A stretch of DNA of 64,000 nucleotides from Tundrisphaera sp051175315 (GTDB lineage: Bacteria; Planctomycetota; Planctomycetia; Isosphaerales; Isosphaeraceae), in the NCBI RefSeq assembly GCF_051175315.1, contig NZ_CP195100.1, positions 1,302,001 through 1,366,000 on the forward strand, given 5' to 3'. Below the pieces are notes generated by a model. It saw only the letters and a list, made by a program, of their open reading frames with translations, was not told the origin of the DNA and ran no database searches. Shown piece after piece: positions 1 through 7,803 of the stretch (within the stretch, counting starts at the first letter, position 1; every line of letters begins with the position of its first letter). A program made the position numbers and the translations under genes.

Positions 1-204
1 CTCCGAGAAGGCCGCCAGGAACTGGAGGATGCCGGGCACCTTGGCATCCGGGCCCATCCAACCCATCGGGTTCTGGATCTTGCCCCAGCCGTGGAACATC
101 ATCGCCGAGCCCGCCACCAGCCGGAGCGCCAGCAGGCCCACCGCGCCCGGACCGCCCTGGAAACCGCCATACAGGAATCGCATCGTCGTCAGCCCTTTCG
201 TCAT
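1..204 (-). CDS. DoxX family membrane protein (N-terminal part, runs off the window)
   Basis: Only the first 68 residues are visible; the gene continues leftwards beyond base 1. After a short start (MTKGLTTMRFLYGG) comes a hydrophobic helix at about residues 20-38, ending in a RLVAGSAMMFHGWGK stretch typical of the first helix of DoxX/SURF4-like small membrane proteins. Family members usually have about 130-150 residues and four helices and sit in the inner membrane; several are linked to thiol or redox stress, but the biochemical role is not settled. An internal ATG at base 183 (MRFLYGG) is an alternative start. The gene is divergent from an HxlR regulator 127 bases away, a common arrangement in which the HxlR protein controls the DoxX gene. 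Confidence 0.75.
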   Translation of the reverse strand, partial: MTKGLTTMRFLYGGFQGGPGAVGLLALRLVAGSAMMFHGWGKIQNPMGWMGPDAKVPGILQFLAAFSE

Positions 205-262
205 CGCTCGGGACCCGCCCCCGCGAACCTCGCCGGCGGGCGGCTCCCACCAAGGGTAGGAG

Positions 263-322
263 CCTGGTATCCTGGGGCAAGTAGGTTCCGGATGACTCGG
301 TAGCCACCGAATGGATACCAGG
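263..322. repeat. 10-bp inverted repeat in the doxX/hxlR divergent region
   Basis: CCTGGTATCC at 263-272 is matched perfectly by GGATACCAGG at 313-322, with 40 bases between. The right arm overlaps the AGGGGA ribosome-binding sequence of the HxlR gene. The pair could be two half-sites for the regulator, or an mRNA stem hiding the ribosome-binding site. Function is inferred only. Confidence 0.45.
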
Positions 323-331
323 GGATCACGC

Positions 332-724
332 ATGGCCGAGACCAACAAGCCGACCCTCGACCCGTCGCCGATCCTGTGCCCGGCCAGCGAGGTCTTCGAT
401 CTGGTGGCCCACAAGTGGACCGTCTCGATCATCCACCGGCTCGACATGGCCCGGGGGCCCATCCGGTTCCGGGAACTCCAGCGCCAGGTCGGGCCGATCA
501 CCCAGAAGGAACTGACCAAGCGGCTCCGCGAGATGGAACGCTCGGGCCTGGTGACGCGCACCGTCTTCGCCGAGGTCCCGCCCCGCGTCGAGTATCGGCT
601 GACCGAATTGGGGGCCACCCTCCTGCCCGCACTGGCCCCGCTCGACGCCTGGGCGCACGAGTACGGCCCGATCGTCCACGAGAACCAGCGCCGCGCCGAC
701 GCCGCGTCGGGCCGATCGGCTTAA
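332..724 (+). CDS. HxlR-type winged-helix transcriptional regulator
   Basis: A 130-residue cytosolic DNA-binding protein. The order of elements fits the HxlR family: an N-terminal CPASEVFDLVAHKWT segment with the characteristic cysteine, a helix-turn-helix with the RFRELQRQV...ITQKELTKRLREME pattern, then a wing and dimerisation part (EVPPRVEYRLTELG) and a C-terminal helix ending LDAWAHEYG. HxlR proteins sense redox or electrophile stress, often through the N-terminal cysteine. The start at 332 is preferred because AGGGGA lies about 6 bases upstream; an ATG at 311 would add seven residues but has no such signal. The stop overlaps the stop of the opposite HD-domain remnant in the shared TTAA at 721-724, so the two genes converge with no spacer. 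Likely autoregulated together with the divergent doxX. Confidence 0.88.
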   Translation: MAETNKPTLDPSPILCPASEVFDLVAHKWTVSIIHRLDMARGPIRFRELQRQVGPITQKELTKRLREMERSGLVTRTVFAEVPPRVEYRLTELGATLLPALAPLDAWAHEYGPIVHENQRRADAASGRSA

Positions 725-1017
725 AGATACCGACCGGCCACGGCATCGATGCCCCACACGTCGCGGACCAGAGCGGGGACGGTTCGCTTCTTGCCCCGGG
801 CGTCGGCCCAGGCCAAAGTCGCCCGGTCGCGGGCCGCGTCGGTGCAGAGCAGGCGCGGGTCGGGGGTGAGGCCCACCCGGCCGAGGTCGAGCCGGTCGGC
901 GTCCCAGCAGGTCCGGATGGTCGGGTCGGGGTGGGTCCGCTCGTGGGTGTGGCCGGAACAGGCCCGGTGCAGGAGCTGGAACCGCCGGTCCGGAAGGCGG
1001 ATCAGGCGGCCCCGGAG
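721..1017 (-). pseudogene. 3' half of an HD-domain protein gene split by the transposon
   Basis: On the minus strand this encodes the C-terminal 95 residues of an HD-domain-like protein (from RLIRLPDRRF through the HRACSGHTHERTHPDP region to GIDAVAGRYL), but it has no start of its own. The N-terminal half lies 6.8 kb away at 7804-8052. Removing bases 1018-7812 (element plus one target copy) joins the halves in one frame through ETLRG-RLIRLP and gives a protein of about 178 residues. The remnant carries no visible further frameshift or stop, so the disruption looks recent. The short out-of-element start MQAPGYLC in the element end could in principle give a truncated product; I regard it as non-functional. 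Confidence 0.85.
1009..1017. repeat. Target-site duplication, left copy
   Basis: GCCCCGGAG directly abuts the left terminal inverted repeat and is repeated exactly at 7804-7812. Nine base pairs fits a DDE transposase staggered cut. Both copies lie inside the HD-domain gene. Confidence 0.92.
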
Positions 1018-1033
1018 GGCTTTGCACAATAAC
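1018..1033 (+). repeat. Left terminal inverted repeat of the element
   Basis: GGCTTTGCACAATAAC. It matches the right end with one mismatch (A against T at position 12). The TGCACAA core recurs at 1041-1047 and 1061-1067 in the same orientation, so the left end carries three copies spaced 18 and 20 bases apart. These are probably transposase binding sites. Confidence 0.9.
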
Positions 1034-1551
1034 CGCCCGCTGCACAAATACCCGGGCGCCTGCACAAAAACCGGATCGGGCGGTTTCCCGGCCGGTTAAT
1101 TTTTCGGATTAGTATACGAAAAGCCACCCACGCCACGACGCATCAAGGATCGATGCCATCGTCTGATGCGTGGGGATAATCGGGCCGCGCGCCGACCTCA
1201 TTGGTTGGCGTGGTGGCCGCTCCCCGCCCATGCGTTTGGGAGCATGAGATTGCATCCGAGAATTGCCGATCTCAACGATGCTGGACGGGCCGATTTCGGC
1301 GGAAAAGATTTGTCCGAATCGGTTGTTGCGCCTAGGTTAGCGTCGTGAGAAAACGCTACAACCCGGACCAATTAACCTTTGACTTCATGAGGGTTTTCGA
1401 TGACAATCACTGTCCGAACGTACATCAAAAAACCCCATGCCACTGCGTCAACAGTGTCATGGGGGCTCGGCAACTCGGGCGGGTTAGGCCCGAATGGCGT
1501 CACAGCAACCCCATTCTATCCGACCCGCCCCGATCTGGGGAAGGGTCGTCC
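1034..1551 (+). other. Left-end leader of the element, no convincing gene
   Basis: About 500 bases between the terminal repeat and the transposase start. It holds the subterminal TGCACAA repeats (1041, 1061), an inverted repeat ACGCATCA/TGATGCGT at 1138-1145 and 1164-1171, and a leftward terminator at 1427-1464. The transposase frame stays open back to 1345, but that extension is cysteine- and proline-rich, runs through the terminator hairpin, and does not look like protein. A 60-codon ORF at 1166-1348 has no recognisable features. Confidence 0.6.
1427..1464 (-). terminator. Rho-independent terminator facing left, inside the transposase leader
   Basis: Read on the minus strand: a stem of CCCCATG and CACTG paired with CAGTG and CATGGGG (one internal mismatch, 6-base loop) followed directly by six T residues (A-run at 1427-1432 on the plus strand). 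On the plus strand there is no T-run after the stem. It would stop transcripts running leftwards from the cargo genes or antisense to the transposase. Confidence 0.7.
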
Positions 1552-2958
1552 ATGTCCATCGCCGACGCCACCGAACCGACCGGGCCCGCCGCTGCGCGAT
1601 CCGAATCCTCACGCGACGCCGTCCGCAAGGAACGGGGCCGGGCCATCCTGGCTTTGGGCAACGTCCGCATGGACGGGAAGGACAACCGCTACCGGGTGAC
1701 CTCCCAATTGGGGGACCGGCATTACCTCGTCTCGATCGAACGCAAGAAGGGGCCGGACTGGCGGTGCGAATGCCGGGATTTCGAGACACGCGAGAAGCCT
1801 TGCAAGCACATCCATGCCGTCTTGTTCGCGATCGAGCGGGAAAAGGGCGGGAATGAGGCCAAGGTCGCAGCAACGGCCCAGAAGCCCCGGACGTTCGCCC
1901 AGCAAGAGGCATTGGCGGCCCAATCCGTCCCGGCCCGCAAGACGTACAAGCAGGATTGGCCCGCCTACAACGCCGCCCAGACGACCGAGAAGCATCGGTT
2001 CCAGGAGTTGCTACGCGACCTCTGCGCGGGCGTCCAAGAGCCTCCCAGGAAGCAGGGGAGCAAGCCGGGCGGCAGGCCCCGTCTCTCGCGGGCCGACATG
2101 ATCTTCGCCGCTGCCTTCAAGGTGTACTCGACCGTCTCGGGGCGCCGCTTCATGTGCGACCTGGCCGACGCCCACCAACGGGGGTACATCGACAAGGTTC
2201 CCCACTTCAACAGCGTGTTCAACGCCCTGGAAGACCCCGAGTTGACGCCGATTTTGGGCGACCTGATCCGCGAGTCCGCGTTGCCGCTCCGGTCGATCGA
2301 ATCTGATTTCGCCATCGACTCGTCCGGGTTCACCACGTCCCGATTCATCCGGTGGTTCGACAAGAAATACGGCGTGGTCAAGGCGAAGCACGAATGGGTC
2401 AAGGTGTCCGTCATGACGGGCGTGCGGACGAACATCGTGACGGCCGTCCGCGTGGGCAACCAGACATCCCAGGACGCCCCCGAATTCATCCCGCTGCTTG
2501 AGCAGACAGCCAAGGGATTCGAGGTCAAGGAAGTCTCGGCCGACAAGGCGTATGCCTCATACGACAACTTCCACGCCGCCAACTGGCACGGAGCGACCGC
2601 CTACATCGCGTTCCCGGTCACGACGACGGGCCGCAGGGGCGGGAATTTCGCCAGGATGTTCCACCTGTACAACCTGAACCGAGACGACTACCTCGCCCAC
2701 TATCACAAGCGGAGCAACGTCGAATCGACGTTCTCGATGGTCAAGGCGAAGTTCGGCGATGCCTTGAGGAGCAAGACGGACACGGCGATGGTGAACGAGG
2801 CGTTGTGCAAGGTGTTGTGCCACAACGTCTGTTGCTTGATTCAGAGCGCGACCGAACTGGGTGTTGAGACGAAGTTTTGGCAAGATGATACGAATACCCC
2901 TAAAGCGACGGAAGTCGAAGCGATCGACGAATGGGTCGCCGCGATGGCCTGGGTTTGA
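1552..2958 (+). CDS. SWIM zinc-finger DDE transposase
   Basis: A 468-residue transposase that should cut and join the element ends. An N-terminal SWIM zinc finger lies at about residues 72-86 (C72-x-C74-x9-C84-x-H86), inside a 45-110 domain resembling SWIM-containing DNA- or protein-binding modules. A linker follows, then a transposase core with Asp256 (AIDSSGF), Asp331 (SADKAY) and Glu391 in the YHKRSNVESTFSMVKAKFG block, which matches the Y-x2-R-x3-E-x6-K signature of IS4/IS5-like DDE enzymes. The start at 1552 follows a GGGAAGGG stretch; the frame is open further upstream but that part looks non-coding. It ends 18 bases from the oppositely directed methyltransferase stop. All three catalytic residues are present, so the enzyme may be active. 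The exact IS family cannot be fixed by eye. Confidence 0.88.
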   Translation: MSIADATEPTGPAAARSESSRDAVRKERGRAILALGNVRMDGKDNRYRVTSQLGDRHYLVSIERKKGPDWRCECRDFETREKPCKHIHAVLFAIEREKGGNEAKVAATAQKPRTFAQQEALAAQSVPARKTYKQDWPAYNAAQTTEKHRFQELLRDLCAGVQEPPRKQGSKPGGRPRLSRADMIFAAAFKVYSTVSGRRFMCDLADAHQRGYIDKVPHFNSVFNALEDPELTPILGDLIRESALPLRSIESDFAIDSSGFTTSRFIRWFDKKYGVVKAKHEWVKVSVMTGVRTNIVTAVRVGNQTSQDAPEFIPLLEQTAKGFEVKEVSADKAYASYDNFHAANWHGATAYIAFPVTTTGRRGGNFARMFHLYNLNRDDYLAHYHKRSNVESTFSMVKAKFGDALRSKTDTAMVNEALCKVLCHNVCCLIQSATELGVETKFWQDDTNTPKATEVEAIDEWVAAMAWV

Positions 2959-2976
2959 ATCCGACCGGGCCAATCT

Positions 2977-5900
2977 TCACAAGGTACGCTTTCGGCGGTT
3001 GGCACTCGCGGCGCGGCGTGTCCCCTTCCCTCTATGGATCGATGGCTCCAGTGCCAATTTCATCCTAGTCAAATCAATGGGGCCTCCGGCCGCGAAATTG
3101 CTAGCATCTAAACCGATGACGTCGCGGAGAAAGGCAATATCAAGTTGGCTACGCATAATATCGGCGTCAATCTTATGAAGCGTCATGAGCGGAAGGTCGC
3201 TCATCGATGCAAAGACCTCTACAGATTTCTGTATTTGCTGGGCTGTCAATTTGCTAACGTCCAAGACAGGCATGGTTGCGGCGGCTTTGACTCCAATACT
3301 TCCCCGTCCAGTTTGTTGCTTATTGGAATGCCACCAATACAGGAGCATTCCTAACGTCGTGTTGCTCCACAAGACCATTGCCTTCTCATGATCGGGGGAG
3401 TCCAGAGTTACCGAGAACCATGCCCGACCGCCGAGAGTACGCCGCTCCGTATACTGCATACTCGTGGATTGCGAGTTGAACCTAAAATCTCTGTTAAGAT
3501 GGCAATGGGAAGCCCTCGGCAATAGTGCAGCAATTTTCCGATCGATAGTCTGCTGCTCATCGACGGTACGTCCCTTCAATGGCAAACCTTCGCAATCGGC
3601 AGGGAAAGCCATCGTCCGTTCTCGTTCCATCGAGTGCGACCATAAAATCGGATATGTGGGCGCTGAGCCAGGGGCGGCCTCTATTATTTTAAATGGGCCA
3701 CGTACCTTCCCCTTTGCGTCCTTACCTTCGATATCGGAGTGATAAGGTCCAATTTTCCCGATCATCCCCAGTCGTGTTACAGGTATCTTCGCCACGTCTG
3801 GCTTGATCATGCCTGGCATCCAGGCGCGGCTCTTGACAGCCAACTGATAGGCAGACTGAGCCAAAGACAGATCGGCCACCCGGGACAAGTTCCAGCCATC
3901 GGAAGGAGGAAGCGGCGCGTCGATTACTTGGCCGATGGCTTCCCCACCAATATGCAACGGGGAACCACCTACCGGACCATCTTCCAATTTCCTGAGGCTT
4001 GCACCGTCGATAGCTTGTCGGATCTGGCGGGCGATCTCGGCGCCAGAGATCGGATACTCGGGCCGCTTGTTCAGGCTGACGAAGGTTGCGCGACGACTAC
4101 CCTTCGCGTCCTTCCGGCCGACTATCAAGCATTCGCCGGAGCCAGTGTCCGCCGAGAACGAGATATCAAAATCTTTGGCGGCCGAGATCGAGGCGACGAT
4201 GAGGCCCGAATAATTCTTGGCCAATGCTTCACGCGACCATTTCCAGGCGTCGCCCGACACCAGGCTGAGCGGCATGACGAGCGCCAGTGTTCCCCCCTGC
4301 TTCAACTTACGATTTGCGAGCACCAAAAAGTAAGATGCCTCGCCGGCATTACCCCTCGCGCTAGTGCCCTTGATTAACTTCTTGGCAACCTTGCTCATCT
4401 TCTTCTGTTCGTTCGCCGTTGTCTTGAATGCGGCGAACATGGGATTAGACACACCAATCTTGGCTGATTCATGACCCGTATCGCGAGTAAAAGGCGGATT
4501 CATGATAATAAGATCGAATGAATCGTGTCCCAGCGACGCCCAAGTCCTTTCTTCGGACTCCCCTGAGCCTTCGATCCGCTTGGCCGTAATTTCATGGATG
4601 CTGAGTCTACCTTGGGGATCGAGAAGGTCAAGCGAGCCGAGAGAGATGCTACCGTTTCTCTGTAGGCCATAAGCCACTGTCAATATTTGGCTGCGGTTGT
4701 ATGTAGTCGATGGGTGCGCCCCAGAGAGCATAGAGGCCGTTAAATGGGTTGCAGCAGGAAGGATATCGCACCCAACCAGGGAAAATGCCATCATATCCGA
4801 GTGTATAGACTCGGAGTTGCCGCCGGCAAGCTCATGCATTTGCCCAATGCGTTGGTATGCCGTAGAAAGTAGGGTGCCGGTGCCACATGCCAGATCGGCG
4901 ATACACAGTTTTTTGATACCTTGTGCATCACCCCAAGTTCCGCCGGAAGGGGTCGCATCGGGACTAATCGCCAGTCCGGCCAAGAGTGTGGAGGATGCGG
5001 GGGTCGTGTAGTACGCAGCAAGAAACTTGCGGTCGATGATCAAGCGTTGGAATACAGCACCCGTAAGGTCATGGGATCGCATGAGATTGCTTTCGATCAT
5101 CACAGACGATACCCCGGCCAATTGATCGATCAATTGGCCGATGTTCGTGGCGGGAATGATCTCAAATATGCGGCGTGCGATGTCAAAGATCGGCCAATAG
5201 TTGATTTCAAGAATTTTGTGCCACTCTTTGAGGATCGAGTCTCGCGACAATAAACCGTTGAGACCTCTCAGTTCCGCGAACGACTTAATTTCGGAAAGCT
5301 TCCCGTTTCCCCCGGCTAATGCCTCGTGAAAAACAAAAGCATTAGCCATGATCGTCATGGCCATCCGTCGGGTTTGTTCGCCCTCGGCCTGATAGAGCAA
5401 GTCTCCGATGCGGCTGATCGAGCCCGGATGATCTCTCGTCATGTCATGCAAGAGCCCAGCCGCAGCTCCGACGCCCTGGGTCAATATTTCGGCCGCTTCA
5501 TCAATAACTTGCGGCGGCACTGATGCGGATTGAACTAAGATTGACAGATCGGAAACGCGTCCTCGGATCCAACCCGAGGTCGGGAATCGATCCTCTTTGA
5601 ATGTCTCTTGCCCGGTGAATAGCGCGAATTCAATATCGTTGGCGTTGGCGAATTCTTGATCGAGCGAGTTTCCGGAACGACTTCGAAAGCGGACAGGCAA
5701 CCTTACGGCAACTGCGGACAGGATTCTCCGGCCATTGGCTCGTAACCGAGACCCGAGCCGGTCTTTGGCCTCATCTTCTACTTTCGTGGCAGGATGCAAT
5801 TCGACTTCGACAACAACAGGAGAGACATTCTTTTCCAAGATTAGGATATCAGGCCTCTTGCCGCTGCCCGACAGCATGCTCAGGCATTCGGAATTGACGA

Positions 5901-5982
5901 TATCATCCTCATCCCAAGATCGCCGCGTCTTCCGCAATGCCTTGGCCAACGCGTCGTTGATCGTGTGCTCGTGCGTGGCCAT
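2977..5982 (-). CDS. N6-adenine DNA methyltransferase with nuclease-like N-terminus (type IIG/PglX-like)
   Basis: A protein of about 1001 residues predicted to methylate adenine in DNA. The SAM-binding motif I is ADLACGTG (residues about 362-369), preceded by a YYTTP segment (324-328) typical of type I/IIG methylases. The catalytic motif IV is NPPF (495-498). The C-terminal 400 residues would hold target recognition. Residues 40-65 contain RPDILIL followed by VVVEVEL, reminiscent of a PD-(D/E)xK nuclease core, but the usual lysine is replaced by Glu (E-V-E), so cleavage activity is uncertain. The ATG at 5982 is chosen; an upstream TTG at 6102 extends the frame by 40 unconvincing residues. It is last in a leftward cargo cluster, 138 bases after the 4-TM gene. 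Base composition is much lower in GC than the host. Confidence 0.85.
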   Translation of the reverse strand: MATHEHTINDALAKALRKTRRSWDEDDIVNSECLSMLSGSGKRPDILILEKNVSPVVVEVELHPATKVEDEAKDRLGSRLRANGRRILSAVAVRLPVRFRSRSGNSLDQEFANANDIEFALFTGQETFKEDRFPTSGWIRGRVSDLSILVQSASVPPQVIDEAAEILTQGVGAAAGLLHDMTRDHPGSISRIGDLLYQAEGEQTRRMAMTIMANAFVFHEALAGGNGKLSEIKSFAELRGLNGLLSRDSILKEWHKILEINYWPIFDIARRIFEIIPATNIGQLIDQLAGVSSVMIESNLMRSHDLTGAVFQRLIIDRKFLAAYYTTPASSTLLAGLAISPDATPSGGTWGDAQGIKKLCIADLACGTGTLLSTAYQRIGQMHELAGGNSESIHSDMMAFSLVGCDILPAATHLTASMLSGAHPSTTYNRSQILTVAYGLQRNGSISLGSLDLLDPQGRLSIHEITAKRIEGSGESEERTWASLGHDSFDLIIMNPPFTRDTGHESAKIGVSNPMFAAFKTTANEQKKMSKVAKKLIKGTSARGNAGEASYFLVLANRKLKQGGTLALVMPLSLVSGDAWKWSREALAKNYSGLIVASISAAKDFDISFSADTGSGECLIVGRKDAKGSRRATFVSLNKRPEYPISGAEIARQIRQAIDGASLRKLEDGPVGGSPLHIGGEAIGQVIDAPLPPSDGWNLSRVADLSLAQSAYQLAVKSRAWMPGMIKPDVAKIPVTRLGMIGKIGPYHSDIEGKDAKGKVRGPFKIIEAAPGSAPTYPILWSHSMERERTMAFPADCEGLPLKGRTVDEQQTIDRKIAALLPRASHCHLNRDFRFNSQSTSMQYTERRTLGGRAWFSVTLDSPDHEKAMVLWSNTTLGMLLYWWHSNKQQTGRGSIGVKAAATMPVLDVSKLTAQQIQKSVEVFASMSDLPLMTLHKIDADIMRSQLDIAFLRDVIGLDASNFAAGGPIDLTRMKLALEPSIHRGKGTRRAASANRRKRTL

Positions 5983-6120
5983 TGATTGCGGTCTCGGTGT
6001 TGTATGGCTGGGTGCTCGTAAACCTAGGCAGGCGCAGTTCAGTGTTCCATGTAAAGCATGATCGCGCAAGTCAAATCCGAAATTTCCTGAGTCGACGGGC
6101 AATCAATCAGAATCGTCGAT

Positions 6121-6699
6121 TCACTGCTCAGCGTGTCGAGCCGGGCTGCAATCATCGCCGATCCCCTGCTGGGGATTCGATCTTTCGACCAGTACAGCCC
6201 TTTGGGCGAATGTCCACCAGGCCGTCAAGACATGGTTGAGAATCTGGCACCCGCAGTAGATCGACTGGAACACCAGGAGACCGTAGAATATGGCCCTGGG
6301 GCGGTTACGGAGGGTGCCGATGTTTCCATCGAGGGTCCAAAGGGCGAGAATGTAGCCGATTTGAAGCAGGAGGCAGATGACGGTCCAAACGTGAGAAGTG
6401 ATGAGTTTTCCTGCGATGCTCCGAACGGTTTCATGGTCACGCCAAGTCCCAATGGCCTCGATGTGGAAAAACAGTGCAGTGAGAGTAAAGCCGAACGTGA
6501 TGCTGGTCACATCCAGTAAGTGGGTAAAATGCTCTCTTATTTTCATGATGAATGCTGGATGATAATCAAGCCAAATTCCGGCGACCAGCCCCGCAACGAC
6601 TGCGGTCCATAACTCGCCGTCCTTCCAGAAGGCGCGACTCTTTGAAACGTTCTTCACGAGTACGGCGAGTTCGTAATACATCGATTTAATCCATATCAT
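6121..6699 (-). CDS. Four-helix membrane protein of unknown function (element cargo)
   Basis: A 192-residue protein not assigned to a family. Hydrophobic segments lie at about residues 30-46, 61-83, 103-122 and 136-165, with short charged loops and a polar C-terminal tail of about 25 residues. It overlaps the preceding 291-aa gene by 14 bases if it starts at 6699; an ATG at 6681 (MYYELAV) just after that gene's stop is equally possible. Neither has a clear ribosome-binding site, which suggests translational coupling. A cytosolic protein coupled to a small multi-helix membrane protein resembles two-gene abortive-infection systems in which the membrane partner is the effector. That role is inference from layout only. 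Confidence 0.65.
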   Translation of the reverse strand: MIWIKSMYYELAVLVKNVSKSRAFWKDGELWTAVVAGLVAGIWLDYHPAFIMKIREHFTHLLDVTSITFGFTLTALFFHIEAIGTWRDHETVRSIAGKLITSHVWTVICLLLQIGYILALWTLDGNIGTLRNRPRAIFYGLLVFQSIYCGCQILNHVLTAWWTFAQRAVLVERSNPQQGIGDDCSPARHAEQ

Positions 6700-7561
6700 C
6701 CATCATGGCGGAAAGTTTCAACCATGCGTCGCGTTCATCGACTTGGCCGCTTGCATCAGACTCGAATACTAGACGCCGAACTCGCACGCTTACCCGAGTG
6801 TTCAAATTGACTTCTTGGCCATCGTTGACACCCGAAACCTTCGCCCCGTCGAGGGTGTGGTCGGCAAGCTTCTCTTTGATTACACCTATAATTCCTTTGG
6901 CGAAATCCAGACTCTTACCGAATTTTGAAAAGAGCGTGACCTCGGCCTTTCCGGCATTAGATTCTTCTGATAGCAAAGCTAATTCCGATTGGTGATCCAA
7001 CCATCCCGGATTCGACTCGACTACTCGAACGGTAGCCTGGGTAATTCGGTCTAATCTATCTATTTCCTGTGCGAACTCCGAAGATGGTTCAGCTTCGAGG
7101 TTCACGGTCGCCGGAGTTCGAGCCGGACCGGAATTTGGTGCTGGGATGTACGTATTATCAATCATACTTTGAAGATATTCATGTATTTGCCGAGGCCGAA
7201 TTGAACCTTGATGGCTTTCGATCAAAAGCACATAACGGCTCCCCTTCGACCCGCCCAATACGTGGGTCCAGTCGATTGGCGTCTGGTCAGGACCGATCGG
7301 ATTCGGGGCTACTTCGAGGGCGTTTATATCAATCACATCCGGTTTGAACCCGGGTTTATAGCTTGCAAATCTCATCCTCAGGCGGCTGTTAAGATATTCG
7401 GCCGAATAGAGTAATCGCTCTCGTTCACCTAATTTGAAAGCGATAAGATCCGGGGAGACGACACCGGCCCGCAGATTAGCCAGGAGTTCGCCGTAGGACG
7501 TGCCCACCGGGAGCCCGGAAATCGTCAACTTGTGGACTTCTACCTTACGATTGATTGGCAT
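6686..7561 (-). CDS. Unknown 291-aa protein, possibly DUF4747-like (element cargo)
   Basis: First gene of the leftward cargo cluster. It is a soluble 291-residue protein with no signal peptide or membrane segment. The N-terminus (VHKLTISGLP...YGELLANL) is followed by a stretch with alternating hydrophobic residues, an RYVLLIESHQGSIRPRQIHEYL segment near residue 115, an acidic linker, and a C-terminal part with DGQEVNLNTRV. The general order recalls DUF4747 proteins, but I cannot confirm this by eye and give it low weight. Translation is probably coupled to the 4-TM gene downstream (14-base overlap). Composition is AT-rich for this window and codons such as ATA and TTA are common, unlike the flanking genes. 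Confidence 0.62.
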   Translation of the reverse strand: MPINRKVEVHKLTISGLPVGTSYGELLANLRAGVVSPDLIAFKLGERERLLYSAEYLNSRLRMRFASYKPGFKPDVIDINALEVAPNPIGPDQTPIDWTHVLGGSKGSRYVLLIESHQGSIRPRQIHEYLQSMIDNTYIPAPNSGPARTPATVNLEAEPSSEFAQEIDRLDRITQATVRVVESNPGWLDHQSELALLSEESNAGKAEVTLFSKFGKSLDFAKGIIGVIKEKLADHTLDGAKVSGVNDGQEVNLNTRVSVRVRRLVFESDASGQVDERDAWLKLSAMMDDMD

Positions 7562-7787
7562 GGATCAAACCCGTCGATTACCAGAGGATCGCCGCAACCG
7601 GCATCAAGGGTAAGCGATCGGCCTGCGACGTGAAAGGGTCGGAAAACCGCTCGGTGACGCCAGGACGGCCTCTTGCTCCTGGATCGCAACAATCCTGAAC
7701 ACGCGGGTTTAAGCCGGAGCATTTCCTCCCCTCAGGCCATCACACAAAAACCTGAACTTTTGCCCAGTAAAAACTGCACAAAAACTA

Positions 7788-7803
7788 GTTAATGTGCAAA
7801 GCC
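7788..7803 (-). repeat. Right terminal inverted repeat of the element
   Basis: Read inward on the minus strand: GGCTTTGCACATTAAC. The next TGCACAA copy at 7775-7781 points the opposite way to the repeat, and a degenerate CACACAAAAACC lies at 7741-7752, so the right end is organised differently from the left. Confidence 0.9.

Larger units (their letters stand above)
1018..7803. mobile_element. 6.8-kb transposable element with SWIM-DDE transposase and methyltransferase cargo
   Basis: Boundaries are set by 16-bp terminal inverted repeats, GGCTTTGCACAATAAC at 1018-1033 and its near-perfect reverse complement at 7788-7803 (one mismatch), flanked by the 9-bp duplication GCCCCGGAG. Inside are a transposase near the left end (rightward) and three leftward cargo genes: an unknown 291-aa protein, a 4-TM protein and an N6-adenine methyltransferase. 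No second terminal repeat follows the transposase, so the cargo belongs to the same transposing unit and is not a neighbour of a plain insertion sequence. The cargo is visibly poorer in GC than the chromosome (hand counts: 5041-5100 is 29/60, 7141-7200 is 23/60), which suggests import. The element interrupts an HD-domain gene. Confidence 0.9.

Noticed and set aside
1018..1067. Spaced TGCACAA repeats as a CRISPR-like array
   Set aside because: The motif is only 7-12 bases with 11-13 base gaps and sits in a transposon end; no cas gene is present.
1345..1551. N-terminal extension of the transposase
   Set aside because: The frame is open but passes through a terminator hairpin and has no ribosome-binding site or family similarity; 1552 fits better.
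5983..6102. TTG-initiated 40-residue extension of the methyltransferase
   Set aside because: Cysteine/Pro-rich and unlike the family; ATG 5982 begins a convincing helical start.
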